Positions 43,748 to 52,650 of a stretch of DNA of 64,000 nt are shown in pieces (position 1 is the stretch's first letter; every line of letters begins with the position of its first letter). Below the pieces are notes generated by a model. That model made no database searches. It worked only from the letters and a program-made list of their open reading frames with translations, and was not told the DNA's origin. Source of the DNA: Proteiniborus ethanoligenes (lineage in GTDB: Bacteria; Bacillota; Clostridia; Tissierellales; Proteiniboraceae); contig NZ_FNQE01000011.1 of the NCBI RefSeq assembly GCF_900107485.1, positions 1 to 64,000 of the forward strand. The letters run 5' to 3'. A program made the position numbers and the translations under genes.

Positions 43748-44971
43748 TTAACGCTTTGCATCAGCTGGAACTGTTATTGCTGGTGCTATATCTTCAGCTG
43801 GTATTTCACGTACTAGTTTTGGTACTGGATGGTCTACGCCATCTACTTCTGTAAGTACGATTTCATACAATGGTTGTATTGCTTGATGGTCTTCTTCACG
43901 GAAGTATCTCTTACCAGTAGGGCTATCAAATTCCATTCCCCTCATGGTTTTGATTAGCTCTTCTGCATCAGCATTTCCGCCAGTTTTTTCTAAAGCTGTA
44001 ACTACTGCCATAGCACATGCCATACCACCAGATGTAAATAAATCTGGAACTGAGTTATATTTTTCTTTATGTTTTTCAACTAGCCAATCATTAACAGGGT
44101 TTTGTGGAACGCTGTTATAATATACAGTAAATCCAGGCATACCTATCATTGGTTGCATCATTCTTAATGCTGCAATTTCTGGAGCACCTGTAGTAATTTT
44201 AATTCCATGGCTTTCAAGGTCAAGCTCCATTAATTGTCCCCATGGGTTATTAGCTCCAGCCCAAATAACGTATAGATAATCTGGTTTTGCTTCTCTAATT
44301 CTTAATATATAAGGAGTAAAGTCTGTAGTTTCTGCTGGTGGGAACTCTTGATGAATAAGCTCAGCTCCACCATCTTGTAATGCACCAACAACTGGGTCAA
44401 CCATTGAACGTCCAAATGCACTGTCTGGTGCTAATGTAGCAACCTTCGCACCTGGCTTATTGTTAATAATAACGTTTGCCATAGCTTTAGCATCCTGTGC
44501 TGAGTTTCTTCCTGTACAGAATGTATATCTATTCCAAGCAGGTCCAGTTAAAAAGTCTGCAGCTGCAGGATCAATAACTATTACTTTTTTGAATTCTTCT
44601 GCAAGCTCTAATATAGCAGCAGCATCAGATGATGATGCAGGCCCTACTAATATATCTACTTTGTCTACGTCTAATAATTTAATTGCTCTTTCTCTAGCTA
44701 CATCAGGTACAGTAGTAGTGTCTTCCCAAATAACTTCTATCTTTCTACCTGCTACTTCCATAGTTCCCTTTGTTGCATATTCTAATCCTAGCTCAAAGCC
44801 TCTTTGCATTTGTTGACCATAATCTTGTAGGGCACCACTCAAAGATGTAATTCCCCCGATTCTAATAGGTTCGCTTTTGTCTACGCCACCAGTTGTCTTG
44901 CCTGCACAACCTGTTAAGAACAGTGACAATGCAAACGTTATCACTAATAGTAAAGAAATTGCTCTTTTCAA
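43748..44971 (-). CDS. LIV-type substrate-binding lipoprotein
   Basis: A 407-aa periplasmic-binding-type protein with a lipoprotein signal (LLLVITFALSLFLTGC). IRIGGITSLSGALQDYGQQMQRGFELGLEYA and VDILVGPASSSDAAAILELAEEFKKVIVIDPAA are typical of the amino-acid/amide-binding family. It is bound to the outer face of the membrane and delivers the ligand to LivHM. It is the first gene of the operon, behind a sigma-54 promoter and an activator palindrome. The ligand is unknown. Confidence 0.93.
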   Translation of the reverse strand: MKRAISLLLVITFALSLFLTGCAGKTTGGVDKSEPIRIGGITSLSGALQDYGQQMQRGFELGLEYATKGTMEVAGRKIEVIWEDTTTVPDVARERAIKLLDVDKVDILVGPASSSDAAAILELAEEFKKVIVIDPAAADFLTGPAWNRYTFCTGRNSAQDAKAMANVIINNKPGAKVATLAPDSAFGRSMVDPVVGALQDGGAELIHQEFPPAETTDFTPYILRIREAKPDYLYVIWAGANNPWGQLMELDLESHGIKITTGAPEIAALRMMQPMIGMPGFTVYYNSVPQNPVNDWLVEKHKEKYNSVPDLFTSGGMACAMAVVTALEKTGGNADAEELIKTMRGMEFDSPTGKRYFREEDHQAIQPLYEIVLTEVDGVDHPVPKLVREIPAEDIAPAITVPADAKR

Positions 44972-45044
44972 AATAAAACCCTCCTTAAAATTATATGTTT
45001 ATTTTTTATAAATTTTAGGTTTTAAGACCTTGTCTAAAATAAAT

Positions 45045-45060
45045 TGCAATTCTTATGCCA
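45045..45060 (-). promoter_or_regulatory. Sigma-54 promoter for the LIV-type operon
   Basis: On the minus strand TGGCAT (45055-45060), 5 bases, TTGCA (45045-45049), a consensus -24/-12 element about 75 bases before the binding-protein start. Confidence 0.88.
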
Positions 45061-45251
45061 TTTGATAAGAATTGATGCAAAGTATTTTTCTCTTAGCTTG
45101 TCTGCTTTTAAAATAGCCTTGATAATTAGTGCTTTATACCTAAAACCCCTGTTGATTTATTTGTTATAATTTTGAATTTTATTTTCGAAGTATATTTCTA
45201 GGTATAATAATTTTGTATATTACTAGGAGTTTCCTGTGTTTATTTCGTACA

Positions 45252-45272
45252 TGTGTATGGATTTCATACACA
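45252..45272. promoter_or_regulatory. Activator palindrome upstream of the LIV-type operon
   Basis: TGTGTATG and CATACACA are perfect 8-bp inverted arms around 5 bases, centred about 210 bases upstream of the sigma-54 promoter. A partial copy (TGTGTG...TATACACT) lies at 45380-45398. This spacing is normal for enhancer sites of sigma-54 activators. 44972-45442 holds no gene. Confidence 0.75.
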
Positions 45273-45442
45273 TTCCATTTCCTTATAAATAACAAGATAT
45301 TTTACTTTTCTTTAAAATTTCTCCAATAATTCTTTTTTATTTTACCTGTATGTAGCTTATTTACCTACTTAAAAAGCACTGTGTGTTTTTTATACACTAC
45401 TTATGGCTCAATACTCTCTATAAAGGTTAATGATTCTTAACC

Positions 45443-45859
45443 TTATTTTGGTGGCATTACTGTAGCTACACCATCAAGAACTATGTCCCCATTTTGATTT
45501 ATGCAAGTAGTTCGTAATTTCAGTCTATTTTTTTCTGTTACAATTTCAGTTACCTCAACTTCTGCCTTTATAGTATCTCCTATTCTAACAGGTGCAGTAA
45601 ATTTTAACTCTTGCCCCATATATATTGTACCTGGCCCAGGCAGCTTCATTCCTAAAACTGCAGATATTAATCCAGCAGTTAGCATTCCATGTGCAATCCT
45701 ACTTTTAAAGAATGTATCTTTAGCATATTCTTCATTTATATGGGCTGGGTTTAAATCCCCTGTTATACCTGCATAAAGATACACATCTGTTTCAGTGATT
45801 GTTTTCTGGAAAAAAGCCTTCTCTCCCAATTTTAGCTCCTGTATTGTTTTACCTTTCAT
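45443..45859 (-). CDS. MaoC-like (R)-specific enoyl-CoA hydratase
   Basis: A 138-aa hot-dog-fold protein. DVYLYAGITGDLNPAHINEEYAKDTFFKSRIAHGML contains the hydratase signature with the catalytic Asp and His of the MaoC/PhaJ family. It hydrates trans-2-enoyl-CoA to (R)-3-hydroxyacyl-CoA or the reverse. The length fits PhaJ (about 135-160 aa). The ATG at 45857-45859 has AAAGGAGG 8 bases before it. The FabG-like enzyme at 47731-48471 could oxidise the (R)-3-hydroxy product. Confidence 0.92.
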   Translation of the reverse strand: MKGKTIQELKLGEKAFFQKTITETDVYLYAGITGDLNPAHINEEYAKDTFFKSRIAHGMLTAGLISAVLGMKLPGPGTIYMGQELKFTAPVRIGDTIKAEVEVTEIVTEKNRLKLRTTCINQNGDIVLDGVATVMPPK

Positions 45860-45899
45860 TTTATTTCCTCCTTTCTTTTTTACTCTGTTAAATAAATTA

Positions 45900-45915
45900 T
45901 GCAATTATTGTACCA
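45900..45915 (-). promoter_or_regulatory. Possible sigma-54 promoter for the hydratase gene
   Basis: On the minus strand TGGTAC (45910-45915), 5 bases, TTGCA (45900-45904): GG and GC are in register, with T for C in the -24 box. It lies 40 bases before the hydratase start. Confidence 0.65.
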
Positions 45916-45968
45916 ATTAAAATACAAAACAGCCTTTTATATTATTTGTATTTAACTGGCAATAAAAA

Positions 45969-45990
45969 AAGGAAGAAATTATTCTTCCTT
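45969..45990 (-). terminator. Terminator after the sigma-54 activator gene
   Basis: AAGGAAGAA pairs with TTCTTCCTT around a 4-base loop; the minus strand continues with T7. Confidence 0.8.
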
Positions 45991-46000
45991 GATTTTAGTT

Positions 46001-47464
46001 TTATGAAATTCCATACTTCTCTAGCTTATCATACAAGCTAGAACGACTTATCTCTAGTAGCTTAGCAGTTTGTAGCTTGTTCCCATCAGTATATTCTAAG
46101 CATCTTGCTAAGGCTTCTTTTTCCGTATCTTCAATTATGTCCTTTAATGGTCTTATAGGCCCATCTACTATTCTTCTTGTGTGCTGCTTTAAGTATATTG
46201 GTAGATGGACAGGTAATATAGTATCTGAGTCAGTTAGATTAATAGCTCTCTCTAGTACATTTTCCAGCTCTCTAACATTTCCTGGCCAGCTATGTCCTAT
46301 TAAGTGCTCCATAGCATTCTCAGATATATTAGATACATATTTCCCAAGCTGATTTGAAAGCTTATTAAGTAGTATTGAAACAAGCTCTCCAATATCTCCA
46401 TGCCTTTCTCTTAAAGGTGGTATCTCTATAGTCATTACATTAAGTCTATAGTATAAATCTTCTCTGAATTTTCCTTCATCTATTAACTGTCTTAGGTCTT
46501 TGTTAGTAGCAGCAATAACTCTAACATCAACCTTTACTATATTGTTCCCGCCAACTCTTTCAAATTCTTTTTCTTGTAAAACTCTTAATAGCTTTGCCTG
46601 CATTTTAAGTGGCATGTCTCCTATCTCATCTAGAAAAATGCTTCCTCCATTAGCCAGTTCAAACTTACCTATTTTTCCTCCTTTTTTAGCACCTGTAAAT
46701 GCTCCCTCCTCGTATCCGAAAAGCTCTGATTCTAGAAGCTCTGAAGGTATTGCTGCACTATTTACTTTAACAAAAGGAGAAAAATTTCTCACACTGTCAT
46801 TATGTATCGCATGGGCAAATAATTCTTTCCCAGTACCACTTTCTCCTAGGATCAGTACATTAGAGTTTGTTTGAGATGCTCTTCTCCCTATGAATTTTGC
46901 AGCTGACATTTTTTCGCTGTTGCCAATTATATTGTCCCAGGAATATTTAGCTCCGTGCATTTCCTTTAGCTGGTTTTTGTACAGATAAAGCTCTGTTTCT
47001 AAAAGCTTATTTTTTTCAATAATATCCCTAAATTGATGAAGGTCTTCAAAAAGTACCATTCCAACTCCATATTTTATTTCTCCGTTTTCATCAAGAACAG
47101 GAAGTCTATGTACTATTGCAGTATGTCCATTTTCAAAGGTATGCTTCCATGCTATTTCCGCTTTTTTAGTTTTAAATACATAGGGAAATCTAGAATACTT
47201 GTCTACTTCTAGTACAGGCTTACCTATTATCTCTTTCTTAGAAAAACCTAGGTAATCTGCAAAAACTTGATTAATCATTCTAACTCTGCTATCTTTGTCT
47301 AGCAAAATAAATGGTACAGGAAGGGGATCAAATATTTTGTTCATCATTGTAATAAAGTATTCACTTAATATAGAATCTTCACTTAACACTAATGAGTTAT
47401 TATGTAGGTTTTGGAATTCTTTAGCTCCTTCTTGCATTTTAGTGTTTATTTGCTTTCCACTCAA
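46001..47464 (-). CDS. Sigma-54-dependent activator (PAS, AAA+, Fis)
   Basis: A protein of about 487 aa. A PAS domain (about residues 50-150) contains [25 protein letters not shown]. The AAA+ domain has GESGTGKE, the sigma-54 contact loop [15 protein letters not shown] and the RL(R)ER region. The C-terminal Fis-type helix-turn-helix is [26 protein letters not shown]. The PAS domain probably senses a ligand or redox state. The start is TTG (47462-47464 or one codon earlier) after GGAGGT; the GTG at 47473 overlaps that site. It is surrounded by four sigma-54 promoters and their sites, so it is the likely regulator. Confidence 0.93.
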   Translation of the reverse strand: MSGKQINTKMQEGAKEFQNLHNNSLVLSEDSILSEYFITMMNKIFDPLPVPFILLDKDSRVRMINQVFADYLGFSKKEIIGKPVLEVDKYSRFPYVFKTKKAEIAWKHTFENGHTAIVHRLPVLDENGEIKYGVGMVLFEDLHQFRDIIEKNKLLETELYLYKNQLKEMHGAKYSWDNIIGNSEKMSAAKFIGRRASQTNSNVLILGESGTGKELFAHAIHNDSVRNFSPFVKVNSAAIPSELLESELFGYEEGAFTGAKKGGKIGKFELANGGSIFLDEIGDMPLKMQAKLLRVLQEKEFERVGGNNIVKVDVRVIAATNKDLRQLIDEGKFREDLYYRLNVMTIEIPPLRERHGDIGELVSILLNKLSNQLGKYVSNISENAMEHLIGHSWPGNVRELENVLERAINLTDSDTILPVHLPIYLKQHTRRIVDGPIRPLKDIIEDTEKEALARCLEYTDGNKLQTAKLLEISRSSLYDKLEKYGIS

Positions 47465-47556
47465 CAAAGTCACCTCCGATAGAACGTTTTCCTAATAAAA
47501 AACCTAGTAATCTAGTTATATATTAACACAGTAGCAAACAAATAGCGACTATGCTT

Positions 47557-47575
47557 TGTGTTTTTTTCATACACA
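47557..47575. promoter_or_regulatory. Activator site upstream of the regulator gene
   Basis: TGTGT, 6 T, then CATACACA: the right arm is identical to that of the 45252-45272 palindrome. It is about 100 bases upstream of the regulator start and suggests autoregulation. Confidence 0.55.
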
Positions 47576-47606
47576 TTTTAATTGGCATTTGTTTTCCTTC
47601 TCAAAA

Positions 47607-47640
47607 AAATAGAACTGTCACCTTTTAATACCGGTGACAG
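47607..47640 (-). terminator. Terminator after the FabG-like gene
   Basis: CTGTCACC (47615-47622) pairs with GGTGACAG (47633-47640); the minus strand continues TTCTATTTTTTT. Confidence 0.8.
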
Positions 47641-47730
47641 CTCGGAGGATATTAAGTAAACCAATACTTAATTAGATAAAATCTTAGAATTAATATTTAT
47701 CTGGTGAATTTTTGTCATCCCTTATTAATA

Positions 47731-48471
47731 TTATAGCACTACTCCACCTGTAACTTCTAATACAGCTCCTGTAATGAAGCTAGCCTCATCAGATGCCAAG
47801 AAAGTATAAGCATTTGCGATGTCTTCTGGTGTTCCTAATCTTTTCAGAGGAGCTTTGTCCTTCATCATGTCTAATACTTTTTCAGGCATTTTTTCTGTCA
47901 TTGGAGTTAGAATAAATCCTGGTGCAACTGCATTGACACGTACACCTTTTTTCCCAAGCTCTTTTGCCCATGTTTTTGTCATACCTATGACTCCCCATTT
48001 TGTAGCTGCATAGTTTGTTTGTCCAAAGTTTCCATATACACCAACTACTGATGAAGCATTTAATATTACTCCTCCACCTTGTTCTGCCATTACTTTTGCA
48101 GCTTCCTGTCCGCAATTATATACTCCCTTTAGGTTTACATTAATAACTCTATCAAATTCAGCTTCTGACATTTTAACTAATGTATTATCTGCAGTAATTC
48201 CAGCATTATTAACTATTATGTCAAGTTTTCCATACTTTTCAACTGTTTCTTTAACCATTTTGTTAACGCTTTCCAGACTGGTAACATCAACAATTGCTCC
48301 TATAGCTTCTCCACCCATAGCTTTAATTTCTTCTACTGTTCTGTCAACATCTGCTTGGCTTATATCTGCTATTACTACCTTTGCTCCTTCCTGTACAAAC
48401 TTTTTAGCAGTTGCCTCGCCTATACCCCTGCCTGCACCTGTTATTATTGCTACTTTGTCTAATAATTTCAT
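47731..48471 (-). CDS. FabG-like short-chain dehydrogenase (3-oxoacyl reductase type)
   Basis: A 246-aa SDR protein. The NAD(P) loop is GAGRGIGE near residue 13, NNAG is in IIVNNAGITADN, and the catalytic Ser, Tyr and Lys are in NASSVVGVYGNFGQTNYAATKWG (YxxxK). Asp at the end of beta 2 (VVIADIS) hints at NAD(H) use. It would interconvert (R)-3-hydroxyacyl and 3-oxoacyl thioesters. It is a single gene with its own sigma-54 promoter and terminator, part of the induced cluster and not a fatty-acid synthesis operon. Confidence 0.93.
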   Translation of the reverse strand: MKLLDKVAIITGAGRGIGEATAKKFVQEGAKVVIADISQADVDRTVEEIKAMGGEAIGAIVDVTSLESVNKMVKETVEKYGKLDIIVNNAGITADNTLVKMSEAEFDRVINVNLKGVYNCGQEAAKVMAEQGGGVILNASSVVGVYGNFGQTNYAATKWGVIGMTKTWAKELGKKGVRVNAVAPGFILTPMTEKMPEKVLDMMKDKAPLKRLGTPEDIANAYTFLASDEASFITGAVLEVTGGVVL

Positions 48472-48533
48472 TATTCTTCCTCCTTTAAATATATAATTTA
48501 ATAATTATTTCACATCAATATCTATTTTATATA

Positions 48534-48549
48534 AGCAAAATGCGTGCCA
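48534..48549 (-). promoter_or_regulatory. Sigma-54 promoter for the FabG-like gene
   Basis: On the minus strand TGGCAC (48544-48549), 5 bases, TTGCT (48534-48538): the closest of the four to the consensus, about 63 bases before the start codon. Confidence 0.9.
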
Positions 48550-48705
48550 CATGTATTTATATTTTAATATTCTATGGAATTTCCAATATCAGTGAATATT
48601 GTGAATATTTTCACGTGTTTTAGTGAATTTTTAAATACTCATTTTTTTGTCCAGAATTAATACACTTTTTGTAAAATTATATCTTAACCCTTGGTAAATA
48701 ACAGG

Positions 48706-48757
48706 TTTGTGTTTTATATGTATGTTTTTTAGTACATTTGTATGAAATCTAACACAT
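48706..48757. promoter_or_regulatory. Activator sites upstream of the FabG-like gene
   Basis: TTTGTATGAAATC then TAACACA (48737-48756) matches the shared palindrome, centred about 205 bases upstream of the sigma-54 promoter. A weaker TTTGTGTTTTATATGTATG lies at about 48707-48725. The interval 48472-48865 has no gene; the divergent ddl promoter should lie at its right end. Confidence 0.6.
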
Positions 48758-48865
48758 AATGGATGTCTAGATTAACTTTAAGAAATTTGTAAGAAAAATG
48801 AAGAGTATATTGTAAAAACTTCCTTATACAATTAATGCATAAATAATAGACCAAAGGGGGAAAAA

Positions 48866-49948
48866 ATGAAAACTAACATTTATGTAATCTACGGTGGAAA
48901 GTCAGTTGAACATGATGTTTCCTTGCAAAGTGCATTTTCTATAATCAACTCTCTAGATAAGGCTAAATATAATGTTTATCCAGTATATATCACTAGGGAA
49001 GGGGTCTGGTGCAGTACAAAAATAGTTAAGGAAACAATAACTGAGCTAAAGGAGCTTAAGCATTGCAACTTTAATAGCATTTCGGGCTCTTTAGGAGATT
49101 TTTTATCCAAGCATTTCAAAAAAGGTGAAAAAAGTATTGCTTTCCCAGCTCTGCACGGATCAAATGGTGAAGATGGAACAATTCAGGGATTATTTGAAAT
49201 GTTAAATCTTCCCTATGTAGGCAATGAAGTTCTTTCATCAGCAGTGGGAATAGATAAGGTTATGATGAAGGATTTACTATCTTTAGGTAATATACCTCAA
49301 GCAAAGTATACTTCTCTCCTCCTTCATCAATGGCAGGAAAACGAGGAAAAAGCTCTAGAAGAAATTGAAAATATTATTGGATATCCTTCCTTTGTTAAGC
49401 CTGCAAGGCTAGGCTCTAGCGTTGGCATCAACCGGTGTAAAAATAGAAATGAATTAATTAGTGCAATAAAAGAAGCCTTTCTTTATGATCATAAGCTTAT
49501 TATAGAAAAAGAAATAATCGGAAGAGAAATGCAAATAGCTGTAATAGGTAATAACTGTCCTAAGGCTTCTGTAGTAGGTGAATATATACAGGAAAGAAAG
49601 TTCATGGATTATAATGCTAAATATGTGGATGGAAGGCTAGTTCCTGTTATTCCTGCTCCTTTGTCTGATAATATAAGTGAGGCTATGAGGCAAACTGCTA
49701 TCAAGGCCTTTAAGCTACTAAACTGTAAGGGGCTTGTAAGAGTGGATTATTTTGTTACTGCCCAAGACGCATATTATATTAATGAAGTAAATACTATGCC
49801 AGGCTTCACTAAATATAGTATGTTTCCTGCTCTCTGGGAAAAAACAGATGGCACCAGCTATAGTGAATTAATCCAAATATTAATAGGTTTAGGATTTGCT
49901 AGACATGAACAGAAGAACTCTATTTTGCATATGAGGTGGGAAGCATGA
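48866..49948 (+). CDS. ddl: D-alanine-D-alanine ligase
   Basis: A 360-aa ATP-grasp enzyme. IYVIYGGKSVEHDVSLQSA is the N-terminal signature, FPALHGSNGEDGTIQGLFEMLNLPYVGN the second, and NEVNTMPGFTKYSMFP holds the metal-binding Glu and Asn. The omega-loop region reads KFMDYNAKY, close to D-Ala-D-Ala ligases (usually YDYxxKY) with Met at one Tyr position. It joins two D-Ala for peptidoglycan. GGGGG lies before the ATG. It is the first gene of ddl-murF-alr, which makes the D-Ala-D-Ala end of the cell-wall precursor. Confidence 0.93.
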   Translation: MKTNIYVIYGGKSVEHDVSLQSAFSIINSLDKAKYNVYPVYITREGVWCSTKIVKETITELKELKHCNFNSISGSLGDFLSKHFKKGEKSIAFPALHGSNGEDGTIQGLFEMLNLPYVGNEVLSSAVGIDKVMMKDLLSLGNIPQAKYTSLLLHQWQENEEKALEEIENIIGYPSFVKPARLGSSVGINRCKNRNELISAIKEAFLYDHKLIIEKEIIGREMQIAVIGNNCPKASVVGEYIQERKFMDYNAKYVDGRLVPVIPAPLSDNISEAMRQTAIKAFKLLNCKGLVRVDYFVTAQDAYYINEVNTMPGFTKYSMFPALWEKTDGTSYSELIQILIGLGFARHEQKNSILHMRWEA

Positions 49949-51348
49949 TAAGTCGTGTATTAAAGGAAATAGAAATCATGGCAAAGGGTCATGGTCTCAA
50001 AGGGGAGTATGAAGAAATTAAAATAAAGGGTGTTTCCACAGACTCTAGGAGAATAAAATCTGGTCAGTTATTTGTTCCTATTGTCGGAGAGAATTTTAAT
50101 GGGCATCAGTTTATTAGTGATGCTATAGAAAAAGGAGCAACAGGAGCAATTTGGTGTGAAAGTGAACCTATTCCAGATATAGATTTCCCATTTATATTAG
50201 TAAAGGATACATTAACCTCTATTCAAGAACTGGCAAAAGCATATAGAAATCAGTTAGATACAAAAGTTATAGGCATAACAGGAAGTAATGGAAAAACTTC
50301 TACTAAGGATATTTTAGCTAGTCTATTGAAAACTAAATATAAAACTCATAAAACCTTTGCTAATTTAAATAACCATTTAGGAGTTCCATTAACAATTTTA
50401 GAACTAGAAGAAGATACTGAAATGGCTGTAGTTGAAATGGGCATGGATCACCTTGGAGATATCGAGTTACTAACTTCTATTGCTTCTCCTGATGTAGCTG
50501 TTATTACTAATATTGGTGAAGCTCATTTAGACTACTTAAAAACAAAAACCAATATTGTTAAAGCAAAGCTTGAAATTTTAAAAGGCTTAAATCCTAATGG
50601 TTTATTTGTATATTTTGGAGATGACCCTTTGTTAAGTAATACTATTAAGAATATGAATACTAATTATAAGACAGTAACCTTTGGGAAAAATCTAACTAAC
50701 ACATATATTCCCGAAATCATATCTATTGAGGAAAATGGCACTTATTTTAGGTTAGATAAATTAGACTGTCCAACTTTCTTTTTGTCTATGGTTGGTAAGC
50801 ATCAAGTATATAATGCTACTGCTGCAGTTACAGTGGCCAGGTATTTCGGAATATCTCTTGAGCAAATTCAAGAGGGCTTATCAAAGATAGAGGTTACAGG
50901 AATGAGAAACGAGCTAATATATACTGAAAAATATACGATTCTAAATGATTCATATAAATCTAATCCTACAAGCCTATTATCAGCATTAGAAACTCTATAT
51001 AGCTTTAAAAATTATAAGCAAAAGATTGCAGTCCTTGGTGATATGAATGGTTTAGGCATTGAAGAGATAAATATGCATATGGAGATTGGAAAGAAAATTG
51101 AACCTGATAAAATTGATTACCTTATTACAATAGGTTCTCTTGCAGCAAACATAGCTAAGGCTGCAAAATCAAGATTCCCTGATAATAGAGTTTTTTCCTT
51201 TACAAATAAAGCTCTTCTAGTAGAAAAGTTAAAAGAAATTATTCAATATAAGTCTATGGTATTAATCAAAGGTTCTCGTGAACTTAAACTAGAGGATATT
51301 GTTAAAGCATTAATCTCTGAAAATCCATTGGAAAAGGAGGTAATATAA
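49945..51348 (+). CDS. murF: UDP-MurNAc-tripeptide-D-Ala-D-Ala ligase MurF
   Basis: A 467-aa Mur ligase. GVSTDSRRIKSGQLFVPIVGENFNGH is the N-terminal domain, GITGSNGKTSTKD the ATP loop, ANLNNHLGVPLTILELEEDTEMAVVEMGM the central motif, and LNDSYKSNPTSLLSAL the C-terminal hinge. It adds D-Ala-D-Ala to the UDP-tripeptide. The ATG at 49945 overlaps the ddl stop (ATGA) and has AGGTGG upstream. Confidence 0.95.
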   Translation: MISRVLKEIEIMAKGHGLKGEYEEIKIKGVSTDSRRIKSGQLFVPIVGENFNGHQFISDAIEKGATGAIWCESEPIPDIDFPFILVKDTLTSIQELAKAYRNQLDTKVIGITGSNGKTSTKDILASLLKTKYKTHKTFANLNNHLGVPLTILELEEDTEMAVVEMGMDHLGDIELLTSIASPDVAVITNIGEAHLDYLKTKTNIVKAKLEILKGLNPNGLFVYFGDDPLLSNTIKNMNTNYKTVTFGKNLTNTYIPEIISIEENGTYFRLDKLDCPTFFLSMVGKHQVYNATAAVTVARYFGISLEQIQEGLSKIEVTGMRNELIYTEKYTILNDSYKSNPTSLLSALETLYSFKNYKQKIAVLGDMNGLGIEEINMHMEIGKKIEPDKIDYLITIGSLAANIAKAAKSRFPDNRVFSFTNKALLVEKLKEIIQYKSMVLIKGSRELKLEDIVKALISENPLEKEVI

Positions 51349-52557
51349 ATGGATACCTCTATACTTCATAGAGATACATGGTTAGAAATACATTTAGATA
51401 AAATTGAAAATAATATTAAGCAATTACGTGAATATTTGCCTCCATATGTTAAATTTATGGCAGCAGTAAAGGCAGATGCATACGGACATGGTGATTTGCA
51501 GGTTGCAAAAATAGCTTTAAAGGCAAATGTAGATGCACTAGCTGTATCCATATTAAGTGAAGCCTTATATTTGCGTAAGAATGGTATTAAAGCACCTATT
51601 TTAGTACTTACACCTATACTCCCTAGTGATGTGAATATTGCAATAGAATATGATATATCCATTACTGTTTTTCAGCTTTCTTGGCTTAAAGAAATGAGAC
51701 TATATAAAGTAGGCAGAAAACCACTTAAAATACACTTAAAAATAGATACAGGCTTAGGTAGAATTGGTTTAAGAAATAAGGAAGAGCTAGAGGCTATGCT
51801 ACCACTATTAACTAAGGAGGATATAGTCATAGAAGGAGTATATACCCATTTTGCTACAGCAAACAGTAAAAACTCTGCCTATTTTAATAAACAGCTGGAG
51901 GCATTTTCAGACATGGCTCAATGGATAAAATCCGAAGGTCTAGATGTGTCTATTTTCCATTGTGCCAATAGTGCTGCAGCCTTAAAGTATAGTAACAGCT
52001 TTTTTGATATGGTTCGCATAGGTGTAGCTATATTTGGAATATATCCATCTGAAGATATAAGAAAGACAACTCCAGTACATTTAGAATCGGCACTTTCTCT
52101 ACATTCAAAGCTACTCTGTGTTAAAAAAATGAAAAAAGGAAGCTTTGTAGGATATGATACTGCTTATGAAACAAAATCTAATGAATGGATAGGAACGGTT
52201 CCTATAGGCTATGCAGATGGGTGGTTCCGTTGTTTTCAAGGCTTTCATGTTCTAGTAGATGGACAAGAAATGCCCATCATAGGCAAAATCTGTATGGATC
52301 AGTTCATGGTTCGTTTACCTGAAAAATATGCTATAGGTACTCCTGTAGTATTGATTGGCAAGGATGGAAGTAATGAAATTACATTAGAGGACCTTGCTAA
52401 TCACATAGGCAGTGTTCCCCAGGAAATCCCTTCTATGATTACTTATAGAGTGCCAAAGGTTTATTATTATAAAGGTAAGATTGTTGAAGTATTGACAGAA
52501 AGAAGCTGGCAGCCTAGTAAATATCCATTTAATAAAGCTATAGCCGATGCTAAATAA
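51349..52557 (+). CDS. alr: Alanine racemase
   Basis: A 402-aa PLP enzyme. FMAAVKADAYGHGDLQVAK carries the PLP-binding Lys (VKxxAYGHG), HLKIDTGLGRIGLR the middle motif, VPIGYADGWFR the second catalytic-Tyr region, and IGKICMDQFMV the CMDQ box. It makes D-Ala for ddl. It begins directly at the murF stop codon; its GGAGG lies in the last murF codons. Confidence 0.95.
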   Translation: MDTSILHRDTWLEIHLDKIENNIKQLREYLPPYVKFMAAVKADAYGHGDLQVAKIALKANVDALAVSILSEALYLRKNGIKAPILVLTPILPSDVNIAIEYDISITVFQLSWLKEMRLYKVGRKPLKIHLKIDTGLGRIGLRNKEELEAMLPLLTKEDIVIEGVYTHFATANSKNSAYFNKQLEAFSDMAQWIKSEGLDVSIFHCANSAAALKYSNSFFDMVRIGVAIFGIYPSEDIRKTTPVHLESALSLHSKLLCVKKMKKGSFVGYDTAYETKSNEWIGTVPIGYADGWFRCFQGFHVLVDGQEMPIIGKICMDQFMVRLPEKYAIGTPVVLIGKDGSNEITLEDLANHIGSVPQEIPSMITYRVPKVYYYKGKIVEVLTERSWQPSKYPFNKAIADAK

Positions 52558-52566
52558 ATACACAAA

Positions 52567-52622
52567 GACCATAAAAAAAGTAATCCCTATAATTTGTACA
52601 AAAGGGCGCTTTTTATATGGTC
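52567..52622. terminator. Terminator between alr and the CPBP gene
   Basis: AGACCAT (about 52566-52572) with its following A-run pairs with CTTTTTATATGGTCT (about 52609-52622), a long-loop stem between convergent genes. Confidence 0.5.
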
Positions 52623-52650
52623 TCCATGTTTAACTTGTTCTTTTGAATTA

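Noticed and set aside
47583-47598. Plus-strand sigma-54 promoter starting TGGCAT
   Set aside because: The -12 element reads TTCCT and lacks the required GC, and no plus-strand gene follows.
48866-52557. Vancomycin-resistance (VanG-like) cluster because ligase, MurF and racemase are together
   Set aside because: No VanX/VanY-type peptidase or VanRS pair is present, and the ligase loop is close to D-Ala-D-Ala ligases. An ordinary cell-wall operon is more likely.
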